DNA of 64,000 bases from Verticillium longisporum (taxonomy: Eukaryota; Ascomycota; Sordariomycetes; Glomerellales; Plectosphaerellaceae): the NCBI GenBank assembly GCA_019188255.1, contig JAETXT010000008.1:310001-374000 (forward strand), given 5' to 3'. This document shows, piece after piece, positions 46,250-57,663 of this stretch; position 1 is the stretch's first letter, and every line of letters starts with the position of its first letter. The notes below the pieces were generated by a model that ran no database searches, had not been told where the DNA came from, and saw nothing but the letters and a program-made list of their open reading frames with translations. Position numbers and translations under genes: made by a program.

Positions 46250-46900
46250 GTATGGGTCCTACAGATCAAAGATCTATCTATAGTACATTGCGGCAATGAA
46301 ATAATAAGCACGATTGCCGACAGCAATGTGCAGTGAAGAAATCAGCCTTTCGTACGGGTCTGGTCCGTCCATTCGAGTAAAGGCGTCCTGGATGAAGTTT
46401 TTCAACCCCACTTCGCGTCTTGTTCTATCTTTGTGTGTCACTCGTAATAAGAACCCTGATCTTCCATCTTGTAATGAAGACTGGCCTTGGCTGTCCTTCG
46501 CGATGGATTTGACAAAGGGCTTGTTCTTCCCATGCCTGCTTCCGGCCAGGTCCGCACTGAATCAGAACATTAGCATAGTCCTTGGCCTGCCGCAGTTCGC
46601 GTTGTGAGAAAAATTCGACAGTCGGAATGTTCGTTGAACCTCTTGAGAGTGTCGTTCCTTGCAGCGTTATCCAGGCGGCCATCGTACCTGTAAACCGGGA
46701 TAGGTTCAGCACTACAGCCACTCGCTATCTCGATGATGTCCAAGAAAAAAGACTGTCGTCCAGAAGTAGCAGAGCATCGGAGGCACTGCTACCGTATCCG
46801 TCGCAGTGCTCGTAGACAATGTTTATGACCGCGTCGATATGAGCCAATCTCCAGTTTCGTTTCGAGCCAGCTTTTGGCGCCGTCTGTTTGATGCTTCTAG
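46250..46900 (-). pseudogene. Decayed gene fragment of unknown function
   Basis: Reading the minus strand downward from about 46,900 gives coding-like text in more than one frame: HIDAVINIVYEHCDGYGSSA and SDALLLLDDSLFSW, an in-frame TAG where CAG would be natural, then LNLSRFTGTMAAWITLQG, STNIPTVEFFSQRELRQAKD and YANVLIQCGPGRKQAWEEQA. After a frame change come REVGLKNFIQDAFTRMDGPD and PYERLISSLHIAVGNRAYYF. No family was recognised. Confidence 0.45.
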
Positions 46901-47233
46901 TTGCTTACTAAATACTTTACTGCGCGATGGCATGTTAAGCAAATTTTCTTTTTCTTGTCCAGGGACTTCCCTATATGAATAATGTCAGGCTAAAGTTGTT
47001 GACTAATCTCTTGCTTTTGAGAAAGACTGGATGATAGAGGTAGTAAAGAGAAGGAATGCGTAATACCTGCATAGCATTACGATGATCTATACTGTAGGCT
47101 GCAGGTATGATTTTCACGTACTTGCGGAAGAGGCATCTAAGAGGTCAACCCCTTCCCTAGGCGTCTTGATATTAGCGTGAAGGCTCGTGAGCAGAGGTAG
47201 CCGATCATGAGGGACTATGCCAGGGCGGTACAC

Positions 47234-47510
47234 AGTGGCGACGTCCAGTGGCGACGTCCAGTGACGATTCCTGTGCCGGCGTCCAGTACCGGCGTCCAGT
47301 GCCGGCGTCCAGTACCGGCATCCAGTGCTAGCGTCCAGTGCTGGTGTCCAGTGCTGGTGTCCAGTGCTGGTGTCCAGTGCTGGTGTCTAGTGCCGGCGTC
47401 TAGTAATGGTATCCGGTACTGGTATCCATTGACGGTATCTAGTGATGGTGTCTAGTAATGGTATTGAGTGATAGTGTCTAGTGCTGGTGTCTAGTGCTGG
47501 CTTCTAGTAT
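47234..47510 (+). repeat. 12-bp minisatellite, unit GTCCAGTGCTGG
   Basis: About 22 tandem copies of a 12-mer, most regular at 47,330-47,400 and decaying outward (GTCCAGTACCGG, GTCTAGTAATGG, GTATCCGGTACTG). It keeps one reading frame for 80 codons (VQCWCPVL...), which is a trivial result of the period. Copy number by eye. Confidence 0.88.
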
Positions 47511-47537
47511 CTATGTGAGGCGATTGATATATTTATT

Positions 47538-48300
47538 AGTGGGGTTTCTGCTGTGAATCTGGTCGGTCCTTGTGTTGTTGGGCTCTGCTGTAAAGGCCAT
47601 TACTATGTAATTGAGCGATTTGACCTCGTGCATCAAGCAGTCGAAGAAAGGCGAAACAATCAATCCATGTATTGTCCAATGGTGTGCCAGTCAACATGAC
47701 GCAGGTGTGACATTTGGCGCGCAGCATGTAGATAGCCTCAAAGGTGCGACCTGTTGAGTTCTTGATTTGGTGGGCCTCATCCAAGATCAGATACGTGCCT
47801 AGGCACCTGTTGTTAGGTAGGTCGTCATAGGCGCTAGACAATAAGGTTACAGATGGCAGCTCTGGCAACTGTCGAGACTTTTGCTGGTTGTAGGTCTCGA
47901 GGCTCTTCTTGAACTTCGTAATTCGCCGGAACTCTGCCAAATTAGCGCTGTACGATGTGACAATGACATCGTATCGCCAGAGCTCTGCCGGCATAATGTA
48001 TTGATTGCGTAGATGTAGGACCTTCAGTGCGTTCCCAAAGAATCTTTCGATTTCTGCTACCCATTGAAGACAATACGAAGACGGGACGACAATGACAGAT
48101 GGGCCACCTCCATCCTTGGAGTTGAGGCTATTATGATGAGGCAAGATAGAGTTTTGGCGAGTCCGGGAGGGTCGGCTAGAATGAGGCCTCGAAAGGCGTG
48201 CTTGTGGAGTGCAACATGGCCGTAGCGGCAGATCGCTGATGTCCGAACGGCTGGAGACTGCTAAGAAGTCCTGGAACGAAGGTAGGTCTTCGCATTGCCT
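47538..48300 (-). pseudogene. SNF2-family helicase fragment
   Basis: The 202-codon open stretch (47536-48144) carries SNF2 motif Ia-type text (GGPSVIVVPSSYCLQWVAEI), motif II as LILDEAHQIKN and motif III as VMLTGTPLDNTWIDCFAFLR. Upstream, in another frame, motif I reads GLILADPPGLAKTLSCLIII, where the family normally has GLGKT. A frame change separates them at about 48,130-48,150. The C-terminal helicase lobe is absent: the sequence ends in unrelated text and the 12-bp minisatellite begins about 25 bp further on. A truncated, non-functional copy; the source subfamily resembles Rad5/Rad16-like or fungal-specific SNF2 proteins, not resolved. Confidence 0.75.
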
Positions 48301-48414
48301 CGTATTTAGCTGTCTATAGGCAAGTTATTAGCGGATTCGAGAAATGGAAGCATCTACTAGGCTGGCGTATAATCTTATAGTGAAGATCTTGAAGGTACTT
48401 AATGAAAGTTATAT

Positions 48415-48600
48415 CGTCGTCGTGCCGTCCCTCTTCGTCCCTCGCCGCCCCTCTTCGTCCCTCGCTGTCCTCCTTGTACCCGCCATCCCTCCTCATCCGC
48501 CGCCATCCCTCCTCGTCCCCCGCCATCCCTCCTCGTCCCCGCCGTTCTCCTCGTCCCCCGCCATCCCTCTTCGTCCCCTGCTGTCTCTTGCTATCCTATA
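48415..48600 (+). repeat. Pyrimidine-rich minisatellite (CGCCATCCCTCCTCGTCCCC-like)
   Basis: About nine degenerate tandem units of 20 bp or fractions of it (CTCTTCGTCCCTCGC, then CCATCCCTCCTCGTCCCC), almost all pyrimidine on the plus strand. Confidence 0.75.
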
Positions 48601-49535
48601 GTAGCTCCTCTCTCTACTTAGTATTATGAGATATTTGAGGGTTGTTTACTTCGAGTGCTGCATTATGGCGTCTGGATCCTCCCTCCGTGGCGGCTTGCTG
48701 ACTGGGAGATGGGGTAGGGCAATGTCCCTGGTCCGCCTCTTGGTCATCGAAGTTGATGTAAGACCTTTTGTGATTTCAGGCACGTCATCTGAGTTGGAAG
48801 AAGGCTAGCTGTCCGAATCTTAGACGAGTTGACTGCTATCGGGATTGCTCGCCGTTATGACTGCCTGTGCGAGACGCGTGCGTTCGGTCGCGTCAACAGG
48901 GTTCTGAATCCCTTGCTGATGTCTGGAAAAGGATCCGGTAATGGGGGAAGTGAAGTCGATTATTTGACTTGGAAGTGGGTTGACAGGATACGCAGTGGGG
49001 GATGCAAGCCTGGCTTGTAGTAAACCTGCCCAGGCAGGAAGAAAGTAAGATGTAAAAGAAGGTTCGGGAATCGGCAATCGAACTGGGTTTGGCTGGGTTC
49101 TTTCCTGTGTTGCGATGTAAGAGCAGTTGATGAGAGTCTGGGCCAGGGAAGAAGTCAGTTGCTAAAGGAAGGCTTGAGGGAGCCAGTGCCAGGAGAGAAG
49201 AGAGTTATGAAGAGAGAGATTGGGAACTCTGGGTCGGGAGAGAGAAGTGAGTTGTAAAGGAAGGTTGTGGTAACTCTATGCTAATAAGTAGTCAGTTGTC
49301 AAGGAAGTAGCTACAAGGCCGATATGCGATCATAACACCCACGCTCATGTCATGCCGAAATCAGTCAAGAATGCCTCTGCATTATGTCAAATCACAATCA
49401 TAACCTCTGCATCATGCTAGCTCTGAGGTGACTACAGAGGTCTCATGTGTCATGCTTGGTTGCAACAGAAAAACTTGGTCTATCATTAAGTTGATACATC
49501 TATTACACTCAACCACCGACGCTGCCAACACCCGT
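48601..49535. other. Intergenic, degenerate repeats
   Basis: No gene recognised. Four related blocks containing AGTnAGTTGTAAAGGAAGG-like text lie at about 49,044, 49,153, 49,247 and 49,291. These may be degenerate tandem copies. The last 200 bp are probably the 3' region of the phosphate carrier gene. Confidence 0.45.
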
Positions 49536-50725
49536 TTATTTGGCAATTTCTACAGCTCCTGTCGCACCTAGTATAGCCTTGATATCGCCGTACAGGGCGA
49601 ACTGACCAGCAGTGAGAGTACCGACCATGAAGAGACGGGTGGGGAGACCGGCGAAGGAGCCGCGGACGCCGAGCTCGCCGGCGATCTGGATGAGGCGGGA
49701 GACGGTGCCCTGGCCGGGAGCGCCCTTGGACTTGTTGATCTTGGACAGCATGGTGTCGGCGGGCTGGGAGACGACGGCGGCGGCGAGACCGGCGACGAGA
49801 CCGGAGGCGAGGTTGACCTGGGTCTGCTGGCCGGAGGAGAGGCTCTCCTTGGGGTAGACGCGGAAGATGGCCTCGGCGACCTTCTCGTAGACAACGAACT
49901 TGGCCATGGTGTAGGGGATCCTGGGTTGGGTTAGTTTCTGGTTGTGGTTCGGGGCTCATGCTGAAGTCAAAGGAGGGGGGACATACTGCTTGAACAGGAT
50001 GGGACCGAAACCGGCGTAGAAGGCGCCGAAGCCCTCCTGCTTGGCCATCTTGGTGAAGCCACCGATGAGGCCGTTGGCGTAGGTGGGCTCAGAGACGAGA
50101 CGGATACGGGTGGCCTCGAGGGGGCACAGGGCGATATCAGCGAAGAACTCGCCGGCGGCGGCGGAGGCGAGGTAGACGGCGGTGCGGTTGTTGGAGGCGG
50201 TCTCGTAGCCGAGCAGGTTGATGCTCTGCTGCTTGAAGAACTCGTAACCACCGAACTTCAGGGAGCCCTGGAGGAAGTAGCCGGCAAAGGTAGGGCCGAA
50301 ACCGGTGAGGAGAGCGAGGGGGCCCTCGTTCTGGATGACCTGCTTGAAGCTGCCGATCATGCCACGGTTGTAGGTGGCAGGGTCGAGCTGGATACGGGTC
50401 TTGACGCTGTTTGTGGCAACGTGTCAGTCGAGGTGATCAGAGAGATGGGAGGGCTGCTGCTGGCGTCGCGTCGCGAGGCCAATGGCTTGCTGTTGCGGAA
50501 GCACGCCAGCTGGTGCGCGACACGGCCAACATCGAGGGAGCAGAGGGAAACGTACACATCGACGGGCGTCAGGGCACCGTGGGTGACGGAGCAGCCAATG
50601 GCACCAGCCAGGGCGAAACGAGCGTAGAGGTCAAAGCCGGTGGGCGTGCCAGGGACGGCGGCGGCAGCCTTCTGGACGACGGCATCGACCTTGGCCGAGC
50701 CGGTGGATGTTGGTGCGGAAGCCAT
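49536..50725 (-). CDS. MIR1: Mitochondrial phosphate carrier (SLC25/MIR1-type)
   Basis: Exons 50556-50725, 49987-50406, 49536-49920 give 324 residues without any break. It imports inorganic phosphate with protons into the mitochondrial matrix for ATP synthesis. There are three repeats of the carrier fold, each with its signature after the first helix: [18 protein letters not shown] and QPADTMLSK. The exact second and third signatures and the segments [21 protein letters not shown] and [17 protein letters not shown] are characteristic of phosphate carriers rather than other SLC25 members. The N terminus is short and has no long presequence, as in Mir1. Intron 1 (149 bp) interrupts the first signature between D-V and V-K. 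The gene is a useful internal control: it contains no apparent indel. Confidence 0.95.
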
Positions 50726-51551
50726 TGTAGCTGTGATGTGCGTGTTCGCGAAGAACGAGAGAGAGAGAACCGGAACGATGAATCGAAGGATGGAGTGGAG
50801 AGGGAGGAATCACGAATGCCGCAACGAAGGGGGATCGTGACCTTGAAGGCTGGTGGGATGGAATTGGCTTTGAGGAAGGTTGTTCGTGGAAAGGAGCAGG
50901 AAGTGACCCCGGCCAGGAGAAAAATGTGAGAGGCCTTTTTCTGATGCTGGCGCATTGGCGGCGGCTGGGCGGCCTTTTCCTGGCAGTGACCACTTAGCCT
51001 GCAAGGGGCTCCACTGAAAAGATTGGCTCGGGAATACTCGGGCTATCCGGCGCGTCCGATCGCCCCTTCCGCCATTGAGCGCCTCCCTTCTGCGCCCTTA
51101 GTCATCGGTGATAACGCCGATAAAGCTCGCGCGGCGGACTGTCAATGACCCGGCAAGCCCGTGCACCCGCTTAGCGTCTTCGTTGGTCCATGTGCACTGC
51201 AGTAGCATCCGAAGCTGGCCGGGCAACATCATTTTCCACCGATGTCGTGATGTGCCGTGACCGAGGCTTCGTGCATGCCTCCCTCGGCCAAGAGGTGAGG
51301 ATGACAGATGGAGGGTATTTCTCGCAGATTCAAATTATGACAATCCATTGACCACCAATCTGACAAACTATTCCATCATATAATCCCTACGTAAGTCGTT
51401 GTCAGGAATCTCGCCCCATCAAGTAATACAATCCACATGTACCCAATGCGCAAAACCATACCAGCGCCCAGACAACTATGATGTACAAAGATGACGTTCC
51501 ATGCGTTTTTGCCACGGAGAAAAAGAAAATACCAAGACACAGGAAACACCC
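50726..51551. other. Upstream region of the phosphate carrier gene and 3' flank of a regulator gene
   Basis: No supported gene. Frames at 50,569-51,004 (-) represent the GC-rich leader of the carrier gene. The stretch 51,100-51,300 is of ordinary composition, and 51,330-51,550 is more AT-rich, as in 3' untranslated DNA of the neighbouring gene. Confidence 0.55.
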
Positions 51552-54500
51552 CTAACCATGGTGGCCGCCTCCCTCCAAGTCAGTGCTCCCGTTCATGTCA
51601 TGGCCCCCGTCAAAGTAGCCACCGAGGACGTCGCCAGGAAGGTACTCGAGCCACTGCGGCATCATGTCGCCCGGCAGACCGAGCGAGCCAATGTCGACGG
51701 GGTTCTCGTACGTAACAACGTCTCCGATCGGATTCACGCCGTGGCCGAAATACGAGTAGTCCCTCTCCGTGTAGGCCGAGTCATACATACTGGCCGATGG
51801 GTGATGGCCCGATCCCGGAGTCGTGCCCGTGAGCAGTGAACCGTCATAATCCGACGTCTGTTGCGACGAGGCTCCGTACGAAGGGTGCGCAGTCTGCTGC
51901 TGATGTTGTGGCGCTGCCGTTGCTGCCTGTCGATACGACGGCGCGTAGAGTGATGACGGCGCTTCGGGCGTGCTCTGACGGATGGGGTCGTACATGTGGC
52001 CCGAAGATGTTGTGTGGTTGTTCTGCGCGAGGGCGTGGTGGCTCGTCGGTGCCGACGATAGATGGGGCTGAGCGGCGGCATTCGCCTGCATGTTCTGGTA
52101 CATCAGTGTGAGGCTTGAGTTGGGCGAGTTTGTGGTCCCCGTCAAGGACCAGGCAAAGGGAGGCGCACTCGGCGATCCCAAGCCTTCGAGGCCCGAAAAG
52201 GGGTCCAGTGATCCGTGGCGTGTTCCCTTGGTGCTTTCGTACTCCTCGTTCGTATACGTTTCGCAGTCCCAGATGCCCTTGGACTTTTGGTCGAGGGCTG
52301 TCAAGATGTACTTGACACCGCCCCAATAAGCACACAGCTGCTGAAGCGAATTATGGCACCGCAAGTAGTTCTGGTTCGCTGCCGAGGCCAGAAGCGAGTG
52401 CTTGGCCGATATCCTGGCGCTGTCGTTCGGTTTGCCCTTGGGCTTGTTGCCCTCAGGGGGCGAGGTGGCCCTGGACGCTGGTTGTGATGTGTAAGCCATG
52501 GATTCCATGAGGAAGGCGCACGCCGCTATGTACATCGGCTGCGATGTAAAGGGGTTGCCGATGAAGCTCGTGGGCCCAATGAGTTCGGCAAAGGAGAGAA
52601 TGTCAGCAATCGTCTTCGCGCTCGACATGGACAGCTCGCGACTGTTGGGCAAAAGCTGGTGGGACCGGTGCAGCGACCCAAACGGCGTGAGCAATGTTGG
52701 CTGATGCAGGATGATGATGAGGGCGTGGAACCAGAAATGAACCAGGATAAAGGTCGTGCCCTGGTTGGCTTTGAGATATGCCTTGAAATTGCTGACGTTG
52801 AAATGGAGTCTTGGGTCCTGGTTTTGGTAGAGCTTTGTGAGCTCGCTCTCCATGTGTGCTAGTTTGGCCCATTTGTCCTGCGTCAGATCTTTGGCGTGAT
52901 GGATGTTATTCAAAACGTCAGACACGCGGCCGTAAAGATGAATGATTCGGGTGAGTGTTGGGTACGGCGCAGGCCAGCCCGATGCAGGATGTATCGTTGG
53001 TGCTGGCAGGTCAAATTCGAAATCATCGTCCCGAAACGTCACCGGTCGTCCCGTGCCAGACGAAATCTCCCGGTCGAGCATGAAGACGGCCCAAAACGTG
53101 TCCATCCTCTCCTGCTCCACTTCTAGTTGTTGAGCACGGCTGACCGAGGCCTCTTCATCCGCAGCATCGTTGGACTCGATGCTTTGTCGGCTCCAGTGGC
53201 GGAGGTACCATGGATCCTTCTCGCCTTGGTACTTGACGCCCACCACCTTCTGCAAGCCCAAGTCGACAGCCATGCGAATAGCCAGGCCGAGATACATCCA
53301 GAGGGCACTGTCCTGGTTCGCGCCGAAGCCTTCATAGGCCATCATCAGCAGCGCCTGGACGGCACCCACAGACGGCGCCGGAAACGTGTCGACAGTCGCA
53401 GCCTTGGCGCGCTGGGCATACTGGACGCCGTAATCCGACCTGGGCAGCTTCCCATCCCGCGCGATCTGAGGATGATCCGAGAACCGTGCCGACAGAGCGC
53501 ACACGGCGTCAACGAGGATCGCCTCGACCTCCTTGTCCTCCACCATCCGTGTGAACCTCTCTTCCTGCAGAAAGGGAAAGCTGCAGCCCAAGTGAACGAA
53601 GAAGATCTTGACCAGATGGAGAATGAGCGGTGGCACGGGTTCGTTATCGTTGATGTTGTAGGCCGGTAGAGCCTCCACGGCCACCTCGGCATCGGCCAAC
53701 GCGACGCTGTCTATGCTGAGACCTCCCTGGGCGCCGGCGGCGGCACCCGCCGAGCTGGGTGACGCGGCAGAGGTAGAACCTGCGGTACTGCGCCGCCTCT
53801 CGCGCACCGAGACGACCATCTGCTTGTAGCCGGGAACGATGGCCGTGGGGCCAAAGTATCGAAAGTAGGGCACTCGGTGACTCGCAGGCTTCCCCTTGTG
53901 GTGCAATATCGGCGATCGGCTCGCGTTGCTGCGATTGTCTTCGGAGGACGGCGCGTGTGGTTGAGGACCACCAGACTGGCCAGCGTGTCTCTCGTTGCTT
54001 GCCCCATTTTGCGTTGACGATAGTCGTATGAACTCGGGCGGGTGCATGTTGGCGAGCTTTCGTCTCGGGCTCGGTTTCGTTGGCGGGTTGCGGCTCTGGA
54101 CAGGCGCCACCTTGCTATCGCGCCTTGGGCCTCGGTCCTGCTTTGCGTCCTCTGCGCCGTCTGCCTCCTCGTCGTCGACATCCTCTGGTGCATCGTCCTC
54201 GACATCGTTTTGCGCTTCGAGACCCGACGTCGCGGCCCCGGCACTGCCTCCCTTCTTGTCAGGCAGCTCGGTGTAGCCCAGGCACTCGTGTCCGTTTTTC
54301 GTGCACGTCGAGCACGTAGGCCGTTCGCCCGCGCATCGCGTCTTTCGTTTTCGACATGTCAGGCATCTGCGCACCACCGAGAATTCCCATCAGCAAAGAC
54401 TTGTCCCATCGTTCAGGTTCGCCCCCGTATGTCGTCATTCAGGCGAGGGAGCAAGGTGGGCGGGCGGGTCGACCCCAAACTTACGCCGCGTTGATCCGCC

Positions 54501-54570
54501 GCCGTTTCGACGGCGGCTGTCCCTGGTTGTGAACGAAGCGAATCTGCTTCAGTGGCGGCGCGGCGCTCAT
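51552..54570 (-). CDS. Zn2Cys6 transcription factor with fungal-specific regulatory domain (966 residues)
   Basis: Exons 54485-54570 and 51552-54366, intron 117 bp. Exon 1 gives MSAAPPLKQIRFVHNQGQPP followed by a basic KRRRINAA. The binuclear zinc cluster follows at C30-X2-C33-X6-C40-X6-C47-X2-C50-X6-C57 (CLTCRKRKTRC...CSTCTKNGHEC). An acidic linker comes next (EDDAPEDVDDEEADGAED). The Fungal_trans-type middle region (about residues 270-620) contains LVKIFFVHLGCSFPFLQEER, YLGLAIRMAVDLGLQK, DTFWAVFMLDREISSGTGRP and FRDDDFEFDLP. The C-terminal 200 residues are rich in Gln, His, Asn and Ser, a likely activation region. The intron just before the first cysteine is common in this family. No frame break seen. 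Target genes unknown. Confidence 0.93.
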
Positions 54571-55431
54571 GGCGGCTTTCTCATTGTCTCGTTGTTGACG
54601 GACGAGAGGTCGAGTGGCGGGAGGGAGGGTGCTTGATTCATCGTCGGATCGGCGGTTGGAGGAGTAGCGGGCCAGCCCAGCACACTTTCATGGAGCCCAT
54701 CCATCGTTGGTTGACAAGAGGGATGGCCTCTTTGGTGGGGTCGTCGCCGCCTCGGTCCCCAGAAGTAAAAGAGTTCGCTTCGGTCCGTAAGGGAAATCGC
54801 CCTGTGTTTGCCCCCCGCACATCCACACACACCATCTTGTCGCGGGTGCTACAGTACATCGGATGGTTCTGGGCTCTATTTGCCCCCTTGGCCCTGGGCT
54901 TGGGGATGAATACCCTGGGGATGAATACCTTGGGGATGAGCACCTTGCGAGATGTTCGTGCCATGGCAAGCGCTCGACAGAAAAAGTGTCCCACCAAAAG
55001 GCTCTACAGTAGGCTTACTACGTGACAGCGAGGCATGTGTCGGCGCTGATCTACTGGTAAATTGGGGGGCTCTCTCATTCGGTGGGACAATTCCTTTGTC
55101 GACCACTTGCATGGGTCAGAGCGGCCTCGAGTACATCGTCAGTTTACACGCAGCACGAGGCACCCAAACGCGGGGGCAAATGACAGTATACATAGTTGTG
55201 CGTGCAAACAGAATGTCCAAACCACCAAACGCCACCCGTCCTGCCTTACCCAGAATGCCGCTCCGAAACTTCACTTCACCCCCTTAATTACGCCGCTGAA
55301 CCCACCCCTTCCAAGCTAGCTTTTTCAATGAGCATCCTGCTGTCCCTGCAACCTCATTCATGATCCGGTCAATGCCCCTCACCCTCAATATGTACAGCCA
55401 TCGTGTGCCCCTGCGGCTATCAACAGACTCG
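54571..55431. other. Intergenic between two tandem regulator genes
   Basis: Promoter region of the 966-residue regulator and 3' flank of the next regulator. It contains a short run of related units GGGGATGAATACCTTG/GGGGATGAGCACC (about 54,900-54,950). Overlapping small frames on both strands show no domain. Confidence 0.55.
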
Positions 55432-57663
55432 TTACCCAAAGACGATCGTGACGCCCATGTCCTCGCTTACCCGCCTCCAGAGATCCCCGCCGTTGCTCAT
55501 GCCGGCGGGCAGCATCATCTGATGCTGTGATAGGCGGGATTCGAGATCACCCTCGGCATCCATGAAATCGGACCGTCGCCAGACCTCCTGGACAATAATC
55601 CAGCCCCTCTCGATATTCGTCATGCCCTGCCGGCGATCAATCGCCACAAACGCGTGCCGCGCCATCTCGCGATCTTCAGGGGTCATGGCCTCGCACGCCG
55701 CCACGAACAGCGGCCACAGCAGCGCAGCCATGGGCCCGGCGTGCGACACGGTGGCAACGCAGTGCTGCAGGCTTGCGTGCGCATGGCACTGCACCCGCGG
55801 GTGGTGTCGCGGGTGGCCGTGGATGTGGCGATAGAGGTGCACGAATGCGCTCTGTCGGTGTGCCAGCGCGTTGTGGAGGATGCTCTGGAGGTGTGCTTGA
55901 TCGGGTGATTCGGGCACCGTGCTTCCGAAGCCGTCAGCGTCGCCGGCGATCAGGTCGTCCACGGTGAGGCCCCCGGGCAGCGTGGGTTGCCAGTTCTGCA
56001 GGGCCGACTCGATGGCGTCGGCAGTCGTTTCGAATTCAGTGCGGAGCACCGCCAGCTTGGGCCCGTTCGACTCTGGTGAGGCCAAGGCGGCTTCCAACTC
56101 CTTCTTGAGCGACAGGAGGTTTGACAAACGATGGAGTATCGGCCAGAGCGAGGCGGACAGCCCAAGAAGAGTGTCAACGCCGTTTTGTGACGAAGGGTCG
56201 GTAGGGTCCGGGTTCGAAGAGGAGTTGAGGAAGCAGCTGCTGGGGCTGTGGAAATGGGAGCTTTGCCAAAGGAGAGGGCGGCAATGACGTCATAGAAACG
56301 GAAAGCCTGAGATCGGTCAGCAACAGCCAAAGCAAATGTATTGTGATCAACGTACTCGCTCAAGAAACGCGCTTGTCGCGCTGGGGGTTGGTCATTCTGG
56401 CTCATAATGGTCATGGCACCCTTGAGATGACCATCAACGATGTTCGAACGTCCACGCTTGACCAACTATGGCCATGTCAGTTTTGAAGCAATGCCATCTG
56501 GTATGGAATACGAACCACTTCAAAGTAAACTAGAAGCATGATGGCGGCCAGTAACTCCTCCCGGTCGGCCTTGGGTCCCATCTCAATCAGTCGAGCGAGG
56601 CCCTGGATGGCCTGGTTGTGAAAGTACAGCGATTTCTCCTCGTGCTTGCCACTTCCGCGGTGCTCCAGGTGAGCGCTCGACAGAGCATAGATGGCATTTT
56701 GCACCGTCGTGCTGCTGTAACAGAGGGGCAGCACCAGTTGCTGGAACGGGTTGCCAGACTCTGTCTCGCGCAACACGATGAGATGCGACAGGACGTTGGC
56801 AAAATGGTCAACAAGGGCACGCCTGTTGGCGCAATCAGAGAACTCGCTGAAAACCGGCATCAGGAACTCCAGATGCGGCGGGCTCAAGGGTGCCGGTGCA
56901 ATCATGGCCAAGTCGGGATAGCGTTGAACGCGGGTCACTGCCATGGCCGGAGGGGCAGGGCTCATCCGGACAATCTCTTCGTCGACATCCTCTTCCACTT
57001 CTTCTTCGATGGGAAAGTCAAAAGGCATATCCAAGGGCGAGATCAGCGGCACATCCGAGGCGGCGCTCCAGTTGACATGGAGAGAACTGGTCAATGTGTC
57101 AATGACGTCCGCCACCGCTTCGTCTGAATCCCCCTTGGACGACGTGTCGTCTCCTTTTGGTACTCTAGGTGCTGGCTGTCGCCGTACAGAGACGGACGGC
57201 GCAGGTAGCGCGATTCGAGATCGAGACCCTCGCCCGGGGTCGAGTCACGCTTCTTCCGCTGGCGCGGCTTCACGGCTTCATAGGTGCAATCCTGGCTACG
57301 CTCTGAACAGCGCGAGCACTGTGGACGTGTTTCGTCGCATTTCTTCTTCTGAATTGAAGAGTCAGTACGTGGAATATACTTTATGGAGGGGTGTATCGGT
57401 TCGGCTGTTGTGGCGTACCTTCTCCTTGCTTATGCCATGTGTCAGTACGAGGGAGCAAATGGCGGGGGACAGGTAGAAGCTTACCAATATGTGCAACCTA
57501 CAGGCGCAAAGAAAACAGTTCAATCAGTATGCGCTCCTTTACCAGATTGCATCGTTTCACGACATCGAGTACGTTTTTGTTCCAATCTCACAGCGCACGA
57601 CATACCTGCTCGGGATCTCCTCTTCGGCGCCTTGGGGGCGGCGACCTTGGTAAAAAGTAGCAT
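55432..57663 (-). CDS. Zn2Cys6 transcription factor, Fungal_trans_2 type (649 residues after two one-base corrections)
   Basis: Exons 57606-57663, 57485-57497, 57419-57428, 56516-57348 and 55432-56465. The N terminus is [20 protein letters not shown]. The zinc cluster is built from four exons: [21 protein letters not shown] followed by six residues and C. Two of these exons are only 13 and 10 nt long. The C-terminal two thirds resemble the Fungal_trans_2 group ([62 protein letters not shown]). Two single bases are missing, near the TTTT at 57155-57158 ([11 protein letters not shown]) and near 56,219-56,223 (STPSSNPDPT). With both added, total coding length is exactly 650 codons. Target genes unknown. 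Confidence 0.85.

Noticed and set aside
47207..47455. 82-codon frame over the minisatellite
   Set aside because: The frame is open only because the 12-bp unit lacks stop codons.
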